Below, piece after piece: positions 10,252 to 19,146 of a stretch of DNA of 64,000 nt. The DNA lies in NCBI RefSeq assembly GCF_002890915.1, contig NZ_POUT01000003.1:124001-188000 (forward strand), read 5' to 3'. How positions within the stretch are numbered: position 1 is the first letter of the stretch; every line of letters starts with the position of its first letter. The notes beneath the pieces are model-generated. The model saw nothing but the letters and a program-made list of their open reading frames with translations. It was not told where the DNA came from and ran no database searches. Made by a program: the position numbers and the translations under genes. The DNA comes from Stutzerimonas stutzeri. Lineage in GTDB: Bacteria; Pseudomonadota; Gammaproteobacteria; Pseudomonadales; Pseudomonadaceae.

Positions 10252-11328
10252 TCAGTCTCCGTCGTGGGCGTTGAAGCCGATCTGCACGCCCAGGGCGCGC
10301 GCCAGTTCCTGCTGGTGCAGGCGATGCAACTGGTCCAGCCGCATGTACAGCTCGTTGAGGCGGGCCCGCCCGGATTCGTCGGCGAGCAGTTCGGCGAAGG
10401 GCTGGTCCAGCTGCTGCAGCCGCTGGCGCAGCTCGGCATAGCCCTGGTCGATGCGCCGGGCCAGCTCGGCCTGTTCAGTGCCGAGCAATTGGCGCAAGCC
10501 GTCCTGCTTGGCGCCCGACCAGACGCGCTCGGCGCCGGCGAGCACCGCGGCGATGCTCGCCAGGGTTGCATCGCTGCGCCAGGCCTCGGCCTGGTACGGC
10601 TGTGGATGGCCCTTGGTCTGGCGCCCCAGCGGCGCGCCGAGCTTCTTCTTCAGGCCATCGAGGGCGGTGACCTGCACCCGCAGCAGTTCGGCGACCGCCT
10701 CGCTGGGCTCGGCATAGCGCTCGTTGGGGAAGCTGCGCAACTGGTCGGCCATGCCGCCCTTGGCTTCCCACTGCTGCAGGACGTCGGCCGAGAGCCGCTG
10801 CTGGTGTTCGCCGATGGCCACCAGCAACGGGCAGTAGCGGGCCTTGCTGGCGCTGTCGGCCAGGTCGATGCTCTTGTCGAACATGAGGTACTCGTAGGCC
10901 GTCAGCCCCTGTACCACGACGCTGGCATTCTCCAGGTCGGCCTGGGTGAGATCGGGCTTGTTGTCGAGCAGGGTGGTGACCTGGCGTGCCACCAGGTTCT
11001 TCTTGTCCGGCCAGAACTGCACCTGCCAGGCACGGTTGCCTTCGCCCATGGGACCGATCAGCAGCGGCTGCATTCCGGCCCAGGCAGTCTGGGCCTGGAG
11101 GAAGGCTTCGCGTGCCTGCTCCAGCGGCTGGTTCCCGGCGCAGAAGGCGATGGCGCTGGCGGCCAGGCGCCGGTCGGTTTCCGCCCACTGGATGTAGGCC
11201 GGCAGCAGCACGCCGTCGGCCAGGGCCTTGCTGGCTTCTGCCTGTGGATCGGCCGGGGTGCAGGCGCTGAGCAGCAGGCCGGCCAGCATGCTGCCGGTGG
11301 CGATGCGGATGGAGCGGGTGTGGGTCAT
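10252..11328 (-). CDS. Imelysin-family lipoprotein with a degenerate GxHxxE motif
   Basis: A 358-residue lipoprotein. The lipobox LLSAC puts the acylated Cys at residue 23. The all-helical body matches the imelysin (peptidase M75-like) family, found with iron-uptake genes. The family's GxHxxE signature aligns here with GLTAYEYLMF, so the histidine is replaced by Thr while the Glu is kept; metal binding may differ from IcmP. A Cys pair (AFCAG, ARYCPL) could form a disulfide. It lies 70 bases after the di-heme gene and 3 bases before the DUF1513 gene on the same strand. I infer an iron-related periplasmic binding role; protease activity is not supported. Confidence 0.88.
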   Translation of the reverse strand: MTHTRSIRIATGSMLAGLLLSACTPADPQAEASKALADGVLLPAYIQWAETDRRLAASAIAFCAGNQPLEQAREAFLQAQTAWAGMQPLLIGPMGEGNRAWQVQFWPDKKNLVARQVTTLLDNKPDLTQADLENASVVVQGLTAYEYLMFDKSIDLADSASKARYCPLLVAIGEHQQRLSADVLQQWEAKGGMADQLRSFPNERYAEPSEAVAELLRVQVTALDGLKKKLGAPLGRQTKGHPQPYQAEAWRSDATLASIAAVLAGAERVWSGAKQDGLRQLLGTEQAELARRIDQGYAELRQRLQQLDQPFAELLADESGRARLNELYMRLDQLHRLHQQELARALGVQIGFNAHDGD

Positions 11329-11398
11329 GGCATCCTCGTCAGCAAGGCTGTGTTCATTGCTCCCGTCCGGTGGCGGGGCTCATATAGGGATGGTGCGC

Positions 11399-12811
11399 TC
11401 AGAGCGACTCGAGGAAACTCAGCAGCGCCTCGCGTTGTTCGCGGTCGAAGCCGAGCACTTTCTGCCGCGCGGCTTCGGCTTCGCCACCATGCCAGAGAAT
11501 GGCTTCGAGCAGGTTGCGCGCACGGCCGTCGTGGAGAAACTGGCTGTGGCCGCTGACGGTCTCGGTCAGGCCGATGCCCCATAGCGGCGGGGTGCGCCAC
11601 TCGCGGCCGCTGGCCTCGAATTCCGGGCGGTGGTCCGCCAGGCCTTCGCCCATGTCGTGCAGCAGCAGGTCGGTATAGGGGCGGATCGGCTGGTTGGCCA
11701 GCTCCGGCTCGGCGGCATCCGCGGCGGTGGTGAACTGCGGGATATGGCAGCTCTGGCAGCCGGCACGGTGGAACAGCGTCTTGCCGGCGAGCACCTGTGG
11801 ATCGTCGACATTGCGCCGCGCCGGTACGCCGAGGTTGCGGGTATAGAACAGCACCTGGGCGAGGATGGCGTCGCTGACCTCCGGCTCGCCGCCGTCCGGC
11901 ATCGCCCGGCATTCGACCTGCCGCTCGGTGCAGCTGCTGCCGCTGAACAGGCGGGTGGACAGGCCCATGTCGTTGAAGAAGGCATCGGAATTCTGCTGGT
12001 TCAGGCTCGGCTGGCCGGCCTTCCAGCCGAAACGGCCGATCACCGTTTCACGGCTGAGCTGGTCGAACACCCGGTTGGGCCGCCCGGAGATGCCGTCGCC
12101 ATCGCGGTCGTCGGGGTCGGCATTGGCCAGCAGCGCCTGTTCGGGGATGGCTTCGAGCAGGCCCAGGCCGATCATCGGCGGGGCGATGCGCAGCGACATC
12201 CGGGTATCCGGATGCAGTTCGCCATAGGCCAGCTCGCTCAGCTGCACCTGCGGCTTGCGCAGCTCCACTTGGGTGCCGTCGGCGAAGCGTACCGTCTCGA
12301 TGCTGTAGGCGAGGCGGACCTTGCCTTCCGGCGCGACGCCGGGGATCGCCATGTCCTGCAGTTGCCCGCCATAACTGGGTTCCGGGGCGATGCCGCGCTG
12401 CCGGACCACCTCGGCATGCTCCGGGCCGGCGGGGATTGACAGGCGCACCAGCATGGACACGGCGCTGGCGGCTTCGGGCCCGGGCGGATGGCCGCGGCCG
12501 TCCTTGATGTGGCAGTTCTGGCAGGCGTTGGTGTTGAGCAGCGGGCCGAGACCGTCGCGCGCGGTGGTGGAGGACGGCGCGATCACCCAGGGGTTGCGGA
12601 AGAAGCTGTTGCCGACGCTGAAGTCCAGGCGGCGCATCGGTGCGAGATTCGCCGAGGGCAGGGAAAAGGCGTTCTGGTCGAACTTCATCACCGTGGCGCT
12701 GCCGGCCGAGAGCGCTTCGCCGGGTTCGGCATGCTCGAAGCGGGGCGCGTCGTCGCAGGCGGCGAGAGCCAGGGCCAGCAACGGCAGCAGACGGCGGAAC
12801 AACGGGAACAT
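11399..12811 (-). CDS. Di-heme c-type lipoprotein (DUF1111 / di-heme oxidoreductase family)
   Basis: A 470-residue periplasmic lipoprotein. The lipobox ALAAC gives acylated Cys19. Two heme c sites are visible: CQNCH at residues 97-101 and CQSCH near residue 355, the second within a C-terminal cytochrome-like domain (GKTLFHRAGCQSCH). The family is called di-heme oxidoreductase, or thiol oxidoreductase in older annotation; the electron partner is unknown. It sits between icmP and the second imelysin gene, an arrangement recalled from P. aeruginosa. An iron-redox role, for example oxidising or reducing iron for the imelysins, is plausible but inferred. The gap to icmP is 157 bases, so a separate promoter is possible. 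Confidence 0.9.
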   Translation of the reverse strand: MFPLFRRLLPLLALALAACDDAPRFEHAEPGEALSAGSATVMKFDQNAFSLPSANLAPMRRLDFSVGNSFFRNPWVIAPSSTTARDGLGPLLNTNACQNCHIKDGRGHPPGPEAASAVSMLVRLSIPAGPEHAEVVRQRGIAPEPSYGGQLQDMAIPGVAPEGKVRLAYSIETVRFADGTQVELRKPQVQLSELAYGELHPDTRMSLRIAPPMIGLGLLEAIPEQALLANADPDDRDGDGISGRPNRVFDQLSRETVIGRFGWKAGQPSLNQQNSDAFFNDMGLSTRLFSGSSCTERQVECRAMPDGGEPEVSDAILAQVLFYTRNLGVPARRNVDDPQVLAGKTLFHRAGCQSCHIPQFTTAADAAEPELANQPIRPYTDLLLHDMGEGLADHRPEFEASGREWRTPPLWGIGLTETVSGHSQFLHDGRARNLLEAILWHGGEAEAARQKVLGFDREQREALLSFLESL

Positions 12812-12968
12812 CGGAGCGTACCTGCGGCAAGAAAAAAACGACGCAATCTTAGCAGGCTAATCGAATTCGAATAAGAGGGATTTGCATTTGCGCTTTAGGG
12901 GAAAGCCCGCGGCGGCGACGGCAAGACCGCACGGGCACGGCAGGGCGCCGCACCCGTGTGGCGAACGA

Positions 12969-14315
12969 TCAGAACTCGTGGTCGGCGGTGTCCGGGTTGA
13001 GGTCGCTGATGCCGAGCGCGGCGGCCGCCTGCTCGATGGAGGCGGTCTGCTTGACCAGTGCAGCGATGGCGTTGCGCACCTTTTCCTGGCCTGCGCCGTT
13101 GTCGGCGGCGATCAGTTGGTCGAAGGCTTCGCCGTTGTTGGCGCTTTCCACGAGCACCTGCAGCTTGGCCTCGGTGGTTTCCAGGTCGGTCTTGAGCGTG
13201 CTGTCGAGCTCGGGGTTCACGGCCTGCACCAGCGATGCCAGGCTCGCGCCGCTGAGGGTGCTGCCGTCGACGCGCTGGTATTCGCCCAGGTAGATGTTGC
13301 GGATGCCCTTGGCGTTGTAGAAGTGCGAGTTGTGGGTGTTGTCGCTGAAGCAGTCGTGCTCGTCCTCGGTGGAGTTGGCCTCCAGCGCGACCTTCATGCG
13401 TTCGCCGGCCAGCTCGCCGAGCGACAGGCTGCCCATGCCGAAGAGCATCTTGCGCAGGCCGTTTTCCGCCGATTCGGCTTCCAGGCTGGCGCGGTAGTTG
13501 TCGGTGCCGGCCTGCCACTGGCCGACCATCTCCTGCAGGTCGCTGACCAGCAGGTCGGTGGCTGCCTTCAGGTAGGCGCGACGGCGATCGCAGTTGCCGC
13601 CGGTGCAATCGTCGCCTTCGAGGTAGTCGGTATACGGACGCTGGCCGGCACCCGGGTTGGTGCCGTTGAGGTCCTGGCCCCAGAGCAGGAATTCGATGGC
13701 GTGATAGCCGGTGGCGACGTTCGCTTCGGAGCCGGCCAGTTCGTTGAGGCTGGCCAGCAGCTCGCCGCTGATCTGGCTGACGTCGATCTTGTCCTCGCCG
13801 ATCTGCAGTTCGGTGTTGGCGATGATGTTGGCGGTGGCGCCGGGGTTGCCCAGGGCGTGCTGGTAGTCGCCCTCGACGTAGTCGATCAGGCCCTCGTCCA
13901 ACGGCCAGGCGTTGAGCTGGCCCTCCCAGTCGTCGACCACGGCATTGCCGAAGCGGAACACCTCGCTCTGCATGTAGGGCACGCGGGCGCCCAGCCAGGC
14001 CTGTTTGGCGGCTTGCAGGGTTTGCTCGCTGGGGGTGGCGAGCAGGGCGTCCACGGCCTGCTGCAGTTCGACGGCAGTGGCGTGGGCATCGCTGAACACG
14101 GCCAGGGCCAGGTCGGCATAGTGGCTGACGACGGCCTTGGCGGCACTCTCGTCCGGCGCCTGCTCCTGGGCTTTGGCTTCCTCGGCGGGCTGGCTCTGGG
14201 TGGTGGCCTGCGGAGCGGCTGCCTGGTTCACGGGCGCTTTGTCTTCACCACAACCGGCGAGGGAGATGGCCACGGCCAGGAGGCTGGCGGGTGCCCAGAA
14301 GGGAGTGCGTAGCAT
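12969..14315 (-). CDS. icmP: Imelysin-family lipoprotein IcmP
   Basis: A 448-residue lipoprotein. The lipobox SLAGC gives acylated Cys22, followed by a low-complexity Ala/Gln/Glu linker (about 23-55) and the helical imelysin domain. The GxHxxE signature is intact as GYHAIEFLLWGQDLNG. Two Cys in GDDCTGGNCDRRR may form a disulfide. The P. aeruginosa counterpart was named insulin-cleaving metalloproteinase, but the fold family is now linked mainly to iron uptake, so catalytic function is uncertain. The ATG at 14315 directly precedes the signal peptide; an upstream extension is out of keeping with a lipoprotein. It is the first gene of the iron-linked group, with a possible Fur site about 65 bases upstream. 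Confidence 0.92.
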   Translation of the reverse strand: MLRTPFWAPASLLAVAISLAGCGEDKAPVNQAAAPQATTQSQPAEEAKAQEQAPDESAAKAVVSHYADLALAVFSDAHATAVELQQAVDALLATPSEQTLQAAKQAWLGARVPYMQSEVFRFGNAVVDDWEGQLNAWPLDEGLIDYVEGDYQHALGNPGATANIIANTELQIGEDKIDVSQISGELLASLNELAGSEANVATGYHAIEFLLWGQDLNGTNPGAGQRPYTDYLEGDDCTGGNCDRRRAYLKAATDLLVSDLQEMVGQWQAGTDNYRASLEAESAENGLRKMLFGMGSLSLGELAGERMKVALEANSTEDEHDCFSDNTHNSHFYNAKGIRNIYLGEYQRVDGSTLSGASLASLVQAVNPELDSTLKTDLETTEAKLQVLVESANNGEAFDQLIAADNGAGQEKVRNAIAALVKQTASIEQAAAALGISDLNPDTADHEF

Positions 14316-14378
14316 GTGTGGATTCCTTTGCGTGCGAGAGTAAACGGATGCGCGGCCGGAGGGCTGCTCGTGGAACCG

Positions 14379-14403
14379 GATAATAATGCGAAAGATTTTC
14401 ATT
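14379..14403 (-). promoter_or_regulatory. Candidate Fur box upstream of icmP
   Basis: The stretch starts GATAATAATG and continues to GAAAGATTTTCATT. Aligned with the 19-base Fur consensus, 11 positions match, and an overlapping GAAA-GAT-TTTC palindrome is present. The position, 64 bases or more before the icmP start codon, suits promoter repression by iron-loaded Fur. The match is moderate, so this is a candidate only. Confidence 0.45.
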
Positions 14404-14500
14404 TTGTGCAAAGCGAATGCGTGCGCCGCCTCTCTCTGCGCATTCGCCGTTGCCGCTAGAATGCGGGCATTCCGAACGACGGTCTTCATGGAGAAGCCTG

Positions 14501-15073
14501 ATGAGCCTGAGCGCTGTGGTTGTGCTGGTGGTGCTGTTTCTCGTCGCCGCCTATGCGGTGATCCTCTATAACGGCCTGGTACGGTTGAAGCACGGCGTCG
14601 GCAAGGCCTGGGCGAACATCGACGTGCTGCTGCGCCAGCGTCACGAGGAGTTGCCCAAGCTGGTCGAGACCTGCAAGCAGTACATGCAGCACGAGCGCGC
14701 CACCCTGGAGCAGGTGATCAGCGCCCGCAATGCGGTCTCCAGCGCCCGCGAACAGGGCGACGTCGGTGCCCTCGGCCAGGCCGAGAGCGGGCTGCGCGCC
14801 GGTCTCGGCCGGTTGTTCGCCCTGGCGGAGAACTACCCCGAACTCAAGGCCAACGAAAGCTTCCGCCACCTGCAGCAGCGCATCAGCGGGCTGGAAAGCG
14901 GCATCGCCGACCGCCGCGAGCTGTACAACGAGGCGGTCAACCTGAACAACGTGCGCATCGAGCAGTTTCCCGATGCCGTGCTGGCCCGGCTGTTCGCTTT
15001 CAAGGAGGCGGCGCTGCTGCAGTTCAGCGAGGCCGAGAAGGCCGACGTCGACCTCAGGTCGTTGTTCGGCTGA
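14501..15073 (+). CDS. lemA: LemA family membrane protein
   Basis: A 190-residue protein with one N-terminal membrane segment (about residues 3-24) and a helical cytoplasmic or periplasmic body typical of LemA: LVRLKHGVGKAWANIDVLL, RHEELPKLVETCKQYM, a central ENYPELKANE motif and YNEAVNLNNVRIEQFPDAVL. The molecular function of LemA proteins is not established. The ATG at 14501 has GGAGA seven bases upstream. The next gene starts 2 bases after the stop, so the LemA and GIDE-type proteins are surely co-expressed, a pairing seen widely. The family call is secure. Confidence 0.93.
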   Translation: MSLSAVVVLVVLFLVAAYAVILYNGLVRLKHGVGKAWANIDVLLRQRHEELPKLVETCKQYMQHERATLEQVISARNAVSSAREQGDVGALGQAESGLRAGLGRLFALAENYPELKANESFRHLQQRISGLESGIADRRELYNEAVNLNNVRIEQFPDAVLARLFAFKEAALLQFSEAEKADVDLRSLFG

Positions 15074-15075
15074 CG

Positions 15076-15969
15076 ATGGATCTCGCTCAGCTCTTCGGCC
15101 TCGCCCTCGCGTCGGCGCTGTGCCTCGGCGGTGGTGGGTTCTGCGTGTGGCGCTGGGCACGTGCGCGGCACCTGTTGGACACACCGACCTCGCGGATTCG
15201 TTCGGCGGCGCAGGGCTACGTCGAACTGCTCGGCGTGTTGCGGGAACTGCCGGCCGTGCAGCCGCTGGCGCCGCTGAGCGGAGAACGCTGCCTGTGGTGG
15301 CGCTACTGCATCGAGGAGTACCGCGCCAACGGCAAGCGCAGCAGCTGGAGCGTGCTCGAGCGGGGCACCAGCGATGCGTGGCTGTGCCTGGCCGACGCCA
15401 CCGGCGAATGCCTGATCGACCCACGCGGCGCCGAGGTGCACCCGGCCTTTCGCAAGGTCTGGACCGGCAGCCTTCGGCACCCGCGCGGCCTGGCGCCGCA
15501 AGGCTGGATGCGCCTGTTCAGCGGTGGCAGGACGTATCGCTACACTGAGGAGCGCCTGCACGCCGGCGAGCCGCTCTATGCCATCGGTGACTTCCGCAGC
15601 AGTGGTGGCGGGCGCCAGGGGCTCGACCTGCAGGCGGCCAAGGGCGAAGTGATTCGCCAGTGGAAGGGCGATTTCGCCGGGCTGTTGCAGCGTTTCGACA
15701 GCAATGCCGATGGCCGGCTCGACGAACAGGAATGGAACCGCGTGCACCTGGCCGCGCGCCTGGAAGCCGAGGACCGGCACCGGCAGAGCAGCGCTGCGCC
15801 TTCCCTGCACCAACTGGGCCGCCCGCGCGAGGCGCTGCCGTTCGTGCTCTCCAGCCATGGCGAGGAGGTGCTCACCCGGCGTTACCGCTGGCAGGCCGCC
15901 GCTGGCGCGGCGCTGTGCCTGGCGGGCGCGGTGTGGCTGGCGATGCAGCTGGGCGTGACCGCCTGGTAA
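15076..15969 (+). CDS. GIDE-domain membrane protein with a predicted EF-hand
   Basis: A 297-residue membrane protein with an N-terminal membrane helix (about 5-27) and a C-terminal one (about 272-294). The middle part resembles the GIDE/MULAN domain, which in bacteria is often next to LemA: TPTSRIRSAAQGYVEL-type start, CLWWRYCIEEY, and GERCL. A canonical calcium loop is visible at residues 208-219: Asp208, Asn210, Asp212, Gly213, Asp216 and Glu219 (FDSNADGRLDEQEW). Only one such loop is evident. No RING domain is present, so this is not a ubiquitin ligase. It is the second gene of the lemA pair; its function is unknown. Confidence 0.85.
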   Translation: MDLAQLFGLALASALCLGGGGFCVWRWARARHLLDTPTSRIRSAAQGYVELLGVLRELPAVQPLAPLSGERCLWWRYCIEEYRANGKRSSWSVLERGTSDAWLCLADATGECLIDPRGAEVHPAFRKVWTGSLRHPRGLAPQGWMRLFSGGRTYRYTEERLHAGEPLYAIGDFRSSGGGRQGLDLQAAKGEVIRQWKGDFAGLLQRFDSNADGRLDEQEWNRVHLAARLEAEDRHRQSSAAPSLHQLGRPREALPFVLSSHGEEVLTRRYRWQAAAGAALCLAGAVWLAMQLGVTAW

Positions 15970-16058
15970 CGCCTGGCGGCCTGGTTTTTTCCCGGTTCGC
16001 CAAGCCCCGCTATCTGGAAGGCTCCTGTGCCTAGAAAGCAGCCTGTGCACACCTATCC

Positions 16059-16131
16059 GTAGGAGCCCGGGGCGCCGGGTCCTTGCCGACGACATCGGCG
16101 TTGCGGCGGTTCGCCCGCAAGCGGCTCCTAC
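16059..16131. repeat. REP-type palindrome between the GIDE gene and bifA
   Basis: The outer arms GTAGGAGCC (16059-16067) and GGCTCCTAC (16123-16131) form a perfect inverted repeat around a GC-rich centre. This has the form of the common Pseudomonas extragenic palindromes. It lies between two convergent genes, where it could end or stabilise transcripts. Confidence 0.8.
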
Positions 16132-16220
16132 CAGTCAGTGCTGTCATGCAGCAGACAGGCGCTCGAGTTGGAGTGCGCGCGGGGAAAGATGCCGTAGCCG
16201 GCACGCGAGCGCCCAGCCCC

Positions 16221-18281
16221 TTAGCGCAGCTCGGAATTGACCGCGCGATCGAAGCGCTGCGACTGGCGCAGCAGCAGGCCGAGCTCGTGGGCGGGCAGCG
16301 GCTTGCTGTAGTAGTAGCCCTGGCCTTCCTGGCAGCCTTCGGCGATCAGGTAGGCTTCCTGCTCCGGCGTTTCCACGCCTTCGGCGATGACCGTCATGCC
16401 GAGGCTCTTGCCCAGCTGGATGATGGCCCGCACGATGGTCGCGCCTTCGTCCTGGCCGATGTCCTGGACGAAGCTCTTGTCGATCTTGATCTTGTCCAGC
16501 GGCAGGCTCTTCAGGTAGCTGAGCGAGGAGTAGCCGGTGCCGAAGTCGTCGATGGCGATCAGCGCGCCGGAGCGGCGCAGGCTGTGCAGGTTGTGCGCGG
16601 CCGCGTCGATGTCTTCCATCAACCCGGTCTCGGTGACTTCCAGCTCGAGGGTCTCGGCAGGCAGCTGATGATCGCGCAGCAGTTCGCCGATCATTTCCGG
16701 CAGCCGCGGGTGGCGCAGTTGCACGGTGGACAGGTTCACCGCCATGCGCAGGCCGGCGAAGCCCTGGGCGTGCCATTCGCGCAGCTGGCTGCAGGCCTGG
16801 TCGAGCACCCATTTGCCGATCTCGATGATGCTGCCGTTCTGCTCGGCCAGCGGGATGAACAGGTCTGGCGGAATCAGCCGGCCCTGCGGGTGCTTCCAGC
16901 GCAGCAGGGCCTCGACGCCGGTGATGCGGTTCTGCCGGTAGTCCACCTGCGGCTGGTAGACCAGGTGGAATTCGTTGTGCTTGAGCGCTTCGCCCAGGTC
17001 CTTCTCCAGTTCCCGGCGGGCGCGCATCTCGCTGTCGATGCTGGCGACGTAGAACTGGTAGCGATTGCGCGACCGGTTCTTGGCCAGGGTCATGGTCTGT
17101 TCGGCTTTCTGCAAAAGCTTCTCGGTGCTGTCGCCATCTTCCGGATACAGGGTGATGCCAATGGTGCCGCGCAGGCGGATGTGCTGCCCGTCGAGCTCGA
17201 TGGGGGTTTCCAGGTCGTCGAGCAGGCTCTGCGCCAGCTCGGCCGCCTCGTAGGGTTGCTCGATGCCGCTGAGCACCAGCACGAACTGGTCGCCACCCAG
17301 GCGCGCCAGTGCCCCCAGCCTGTTGCCCAGGTCGCGCAGGCGATTGGCCTGGGCCTGCAGCAGGGAATCCCCGGCCTGGTAGCTGTACTGTTCGTTGACG
17401 CCCTTGAAGTCGTCCAGGCCCAGGCAGAGCACCGCGACGCGCCGCTGCAGGCGGCGGGCCTCGTCGAGGATGTGGTCGAGCTGCTGCTGCAGCTGCCGGC
17501 GGTTGGGCAGGCCGGTCAGCGAGTCGTATTGCGTCATGCGGTGCAGGCTGCTTTCGGCCTCCTGGCGCAGGTGCATGTTGTGCTCGATGGAGGCGAGCAG
17601 GCCGTTGGCGGTTTCCACCCACAGGCCCAGTTCGTTGCGTTCGTGGCCCTTGATCATCGGCAGCTTGTGCTCGCCGGGGCGGTCGGGGTTGATCTGTGCC
17701 AGATGCTCGATGAGCTTGGTCAGCGGGCGGGTCAGCAGCCACTGGTAGATGAGGTAGAGCACCAGGCCCAGGGTCAGGGCGCGCAAGATGCCGAGGATGA
17801 AGATCAGGATCGAGTCGTTGATGAACTCCTGCCCGTACTGGGCGGTGTCCAGGGTGATGCGCAGGTCGCCGTAGTATTCGTTGTAGGGCGGCTTGCCGAC
17901 CAGCGAGATGGAGAACTGCTGGTCGCGGCCGAGGATCGGGTCGGTCAGCCAGCGCGTCGGCAGCCTGAGCGGCGGGCGGATCTTCAGCGCCAGCATGCCG
18001 TCGTCGGGATGGCCGATGGAGGCCATGCGGATCGATTCGTGCTGGAACAGGCCCTCCATCACCTGGGCGCCCATTTCGCGATCGAGGCTGTAGATCGCCT
18101 GCGTCGACGGATCGCGCGTCATGCGCAGGATGCGCTGGGCGTCCGCTTCGATCAGGTGGCGGGTCTTGTAGGCGCCGAAGATGATCTGTGCGCAACTGAG
18201 CACCAACCCTACCGCCAGTGCGGACAGCAGGACAACACGCAGGAGCTTTCGCGACAGGCTATTGCGCAATTCCAGCTTCAA
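16221..18281 (-). CDS. bifA: BifA-like cyclic-di-GMP phosphodiesterase (degenerate GGDEF plus EAL)
   Basis: Inner-membrane enzyme of 686 residues that should hydrolyse cyclic di-GMP and so favour motility over biofilm. TM1 covers about residues 14-36 and TM2 about 155-181, with a periplasmic sensor between and a HAMP-like linker after. The GGDEF motif is changed to GGDQF (329-333), the BifA hallmark, so cyclase activity is unlikely. The EAL motif is intact (EALLRW, 457-462), with downstream DDFGTGYSSLSYL and KIDKSFV motifs. Start is TTG: no ATG fits, and MKLEL is the BifA N-terminus as I recall it; AGGACC lies upstream. It neighbours sodB, as recalled for P. aeruginosa. Confidence 0.92.
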   Translation of the reverse strand: MKLELRNSLSRKLLRVVLLSALAVGLVLSCAQIIFGAYKTRHLIEADAQRILRMTRDPSTQAIYSLDREMGAQVMEGLFQHESIRMASIGHPDDGMLALKIRPPLRLPTRWLTDPILGRDQQFSISLVGKPPYNEYYGDLRITLDTAQYGQEFINDSILIFILGILRALTLGLVLYLIYQWLLTRPLTKLIEHLAQINPDRPGEHKLPMIKGHERNELGLWVETANGLLASIEHNMHLRQEAESSLHRMTQYDSLTGLPNRRQLQQQLDHILDEARRLQRRVAVLCLGLDDFKGVNEQYSYQAGDSLLQAQANRLRDLGNRLGALARLGGDQFVLVLSGIEQPYEAAELAQSLLDDLETPIELDGQHIRLRGTIGITLYPEDGDSTEKLLQKAEQTMTLAKNRSRNRYQFYVASIDSEMRARRELEKDLGEALKHNEFHLVYQPQVDYRQNRITGVEALLRWKHPQGRLIPPDLFIPLAEQNGSIIEIGKWVLDQACSQLREWHAQGFAGLRMAVNLSTVQLRHPRLPEMIGELLRDHQLPAETLELEVTETGLMEDIDAAAHNLHSLRRSGALIAIDDFGTGYSSLSYLKSLPLDKIKIDKSFVQDIGQDEGATIVRAIIQLGKSLGMTVIAEGVETPEQEAYLIAEGCQEGQGYYYSKPLPAHELGLLLRQSQRFDRAVNSELR

Positions 18282-18511
18282 CAAGAGGAGGTCCTTTTTC
18301 CATGCCCGTGCTCAGTTGCGCAAGTATTGATAGTCATGAGGCAATCGTCAAAGACGCTGATTCACCGTAAATGGACAGCATTGATATTTTTTTCACTGGT
18401 GCCGTGGAAGCGCCAATGCACGGGGCTCATTGCATACGGGAGGCGGCATGGGCGCCTGGTTTTTTCGCAGACGCCTGCGGATATATAGCGGCAGGCAACG
18501 CCCAGGCCTTA

Positions 18512-18545
18512 AACGAAAAATGCCCGCAGCGACGTGCGGGCATTC
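18512..18545 (-). terminator. Rho-independent terminator of sodB
   Basis: AATGCCCGCA (18519-18528) pairs with TGCGGGCATT (18535-18544). On the minus strand this hairpin is followed by TTTTTCGTTT, starting 20 bases after the sodB stop. Confidence 0.92.
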
Positions 18546-18564
18546 TTCGGTGCTACCTGGGGGT

Positions 18565-19146
18565 TCAGCCTGCGAAGTTGTTCGCGACGAAGTCCCAGTT
18601 GACCAGGTTCCAGAACGCTTCGATGTACTTCGGACGAGCGTTGCGGTAGTCGATGTAGTAGGCATGTTCCCAGACGTCGCAGGTCAGCAGCGGCTTGTCG
18701 CCCACGGTGATCGGGTTGCCGGCGCCGATGGTGCTGGCCAGGCCGAGGCTGCCGTCGGACTTCTTCACCAGCCAGGCCCAGCCGGAGCCGAAGGTGCCGA
18801 TGGCGGTCTTGGTGAACTCTTCCTTGAACTTGTCGAAGGAACCGAAGCTGGCATTGATGGCGTCAGCCAGGGCACCGCTCGGCTGGCCGCCGGCGTTCGG
18901 CGCCAGGCAGTTCCAGAAGAAGGTGTGGTTCCAGACCTGGGCCGCGTTGTTGAAGATGCCGCCGGAGGACGTCTTGATGATGCTTTCCAGGTCCTTGCCT
19001 TCGAACTCGGTGCCCGGGATCAGGTTGTTCAGGTTGGTCACGTAGGCGGCGTGGTGCTTGTCGTGGTGGTAGTCGAGCGTCTCGGCGGACATGTACGGCT
19101 CGAGAGCATTCTTTTCGTAAGGCAGCGGCGGCAATTCGAAAGCCAT
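18565..19146 (-). CDS. sodB: Fe superoxide dismutase SodB
   Basis: Cytoplasmic enzyme converting superoxide to oxygen and peroxide. The 193 residues match the iron-type length. Metal ligands are visible in the conserved places: the first His in [11 protein letters not shown] (about 27), the second in [12 protein letters not shown] (about 74), and the Asp and His in [14 protein letters not shown] (about 157 and 161). Gln in [12 protein letters not shown] context and the [10 protein letters not shown] segment favour the Fe rather than Mn type. The ATG at 19146 has a strong AGGAG site eight bases upstream. A terminator follows, so it is probably a single-gene transcript. It lies beside bifA, as recalled for P. 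aeruginosa. Confidence 0.98.
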   Translation of the reverse strand: MAFELPPLPYEKNALEPYMSAETLDYHHDKHHAAYVTNLNNLIPGTEFEGKDLESIIKTSSGGIFNNAAQVWNHTFFWNCLAPNAGGQPSGALADAINASFGSFDKFKEEFTKTAIGTFGSGWAWLVKKSDGSLGLASTIGAGNPITVGDKPLLTCDVWEHAYYIDYRNARPKYIEAFWNLVNWDFVANNFAG

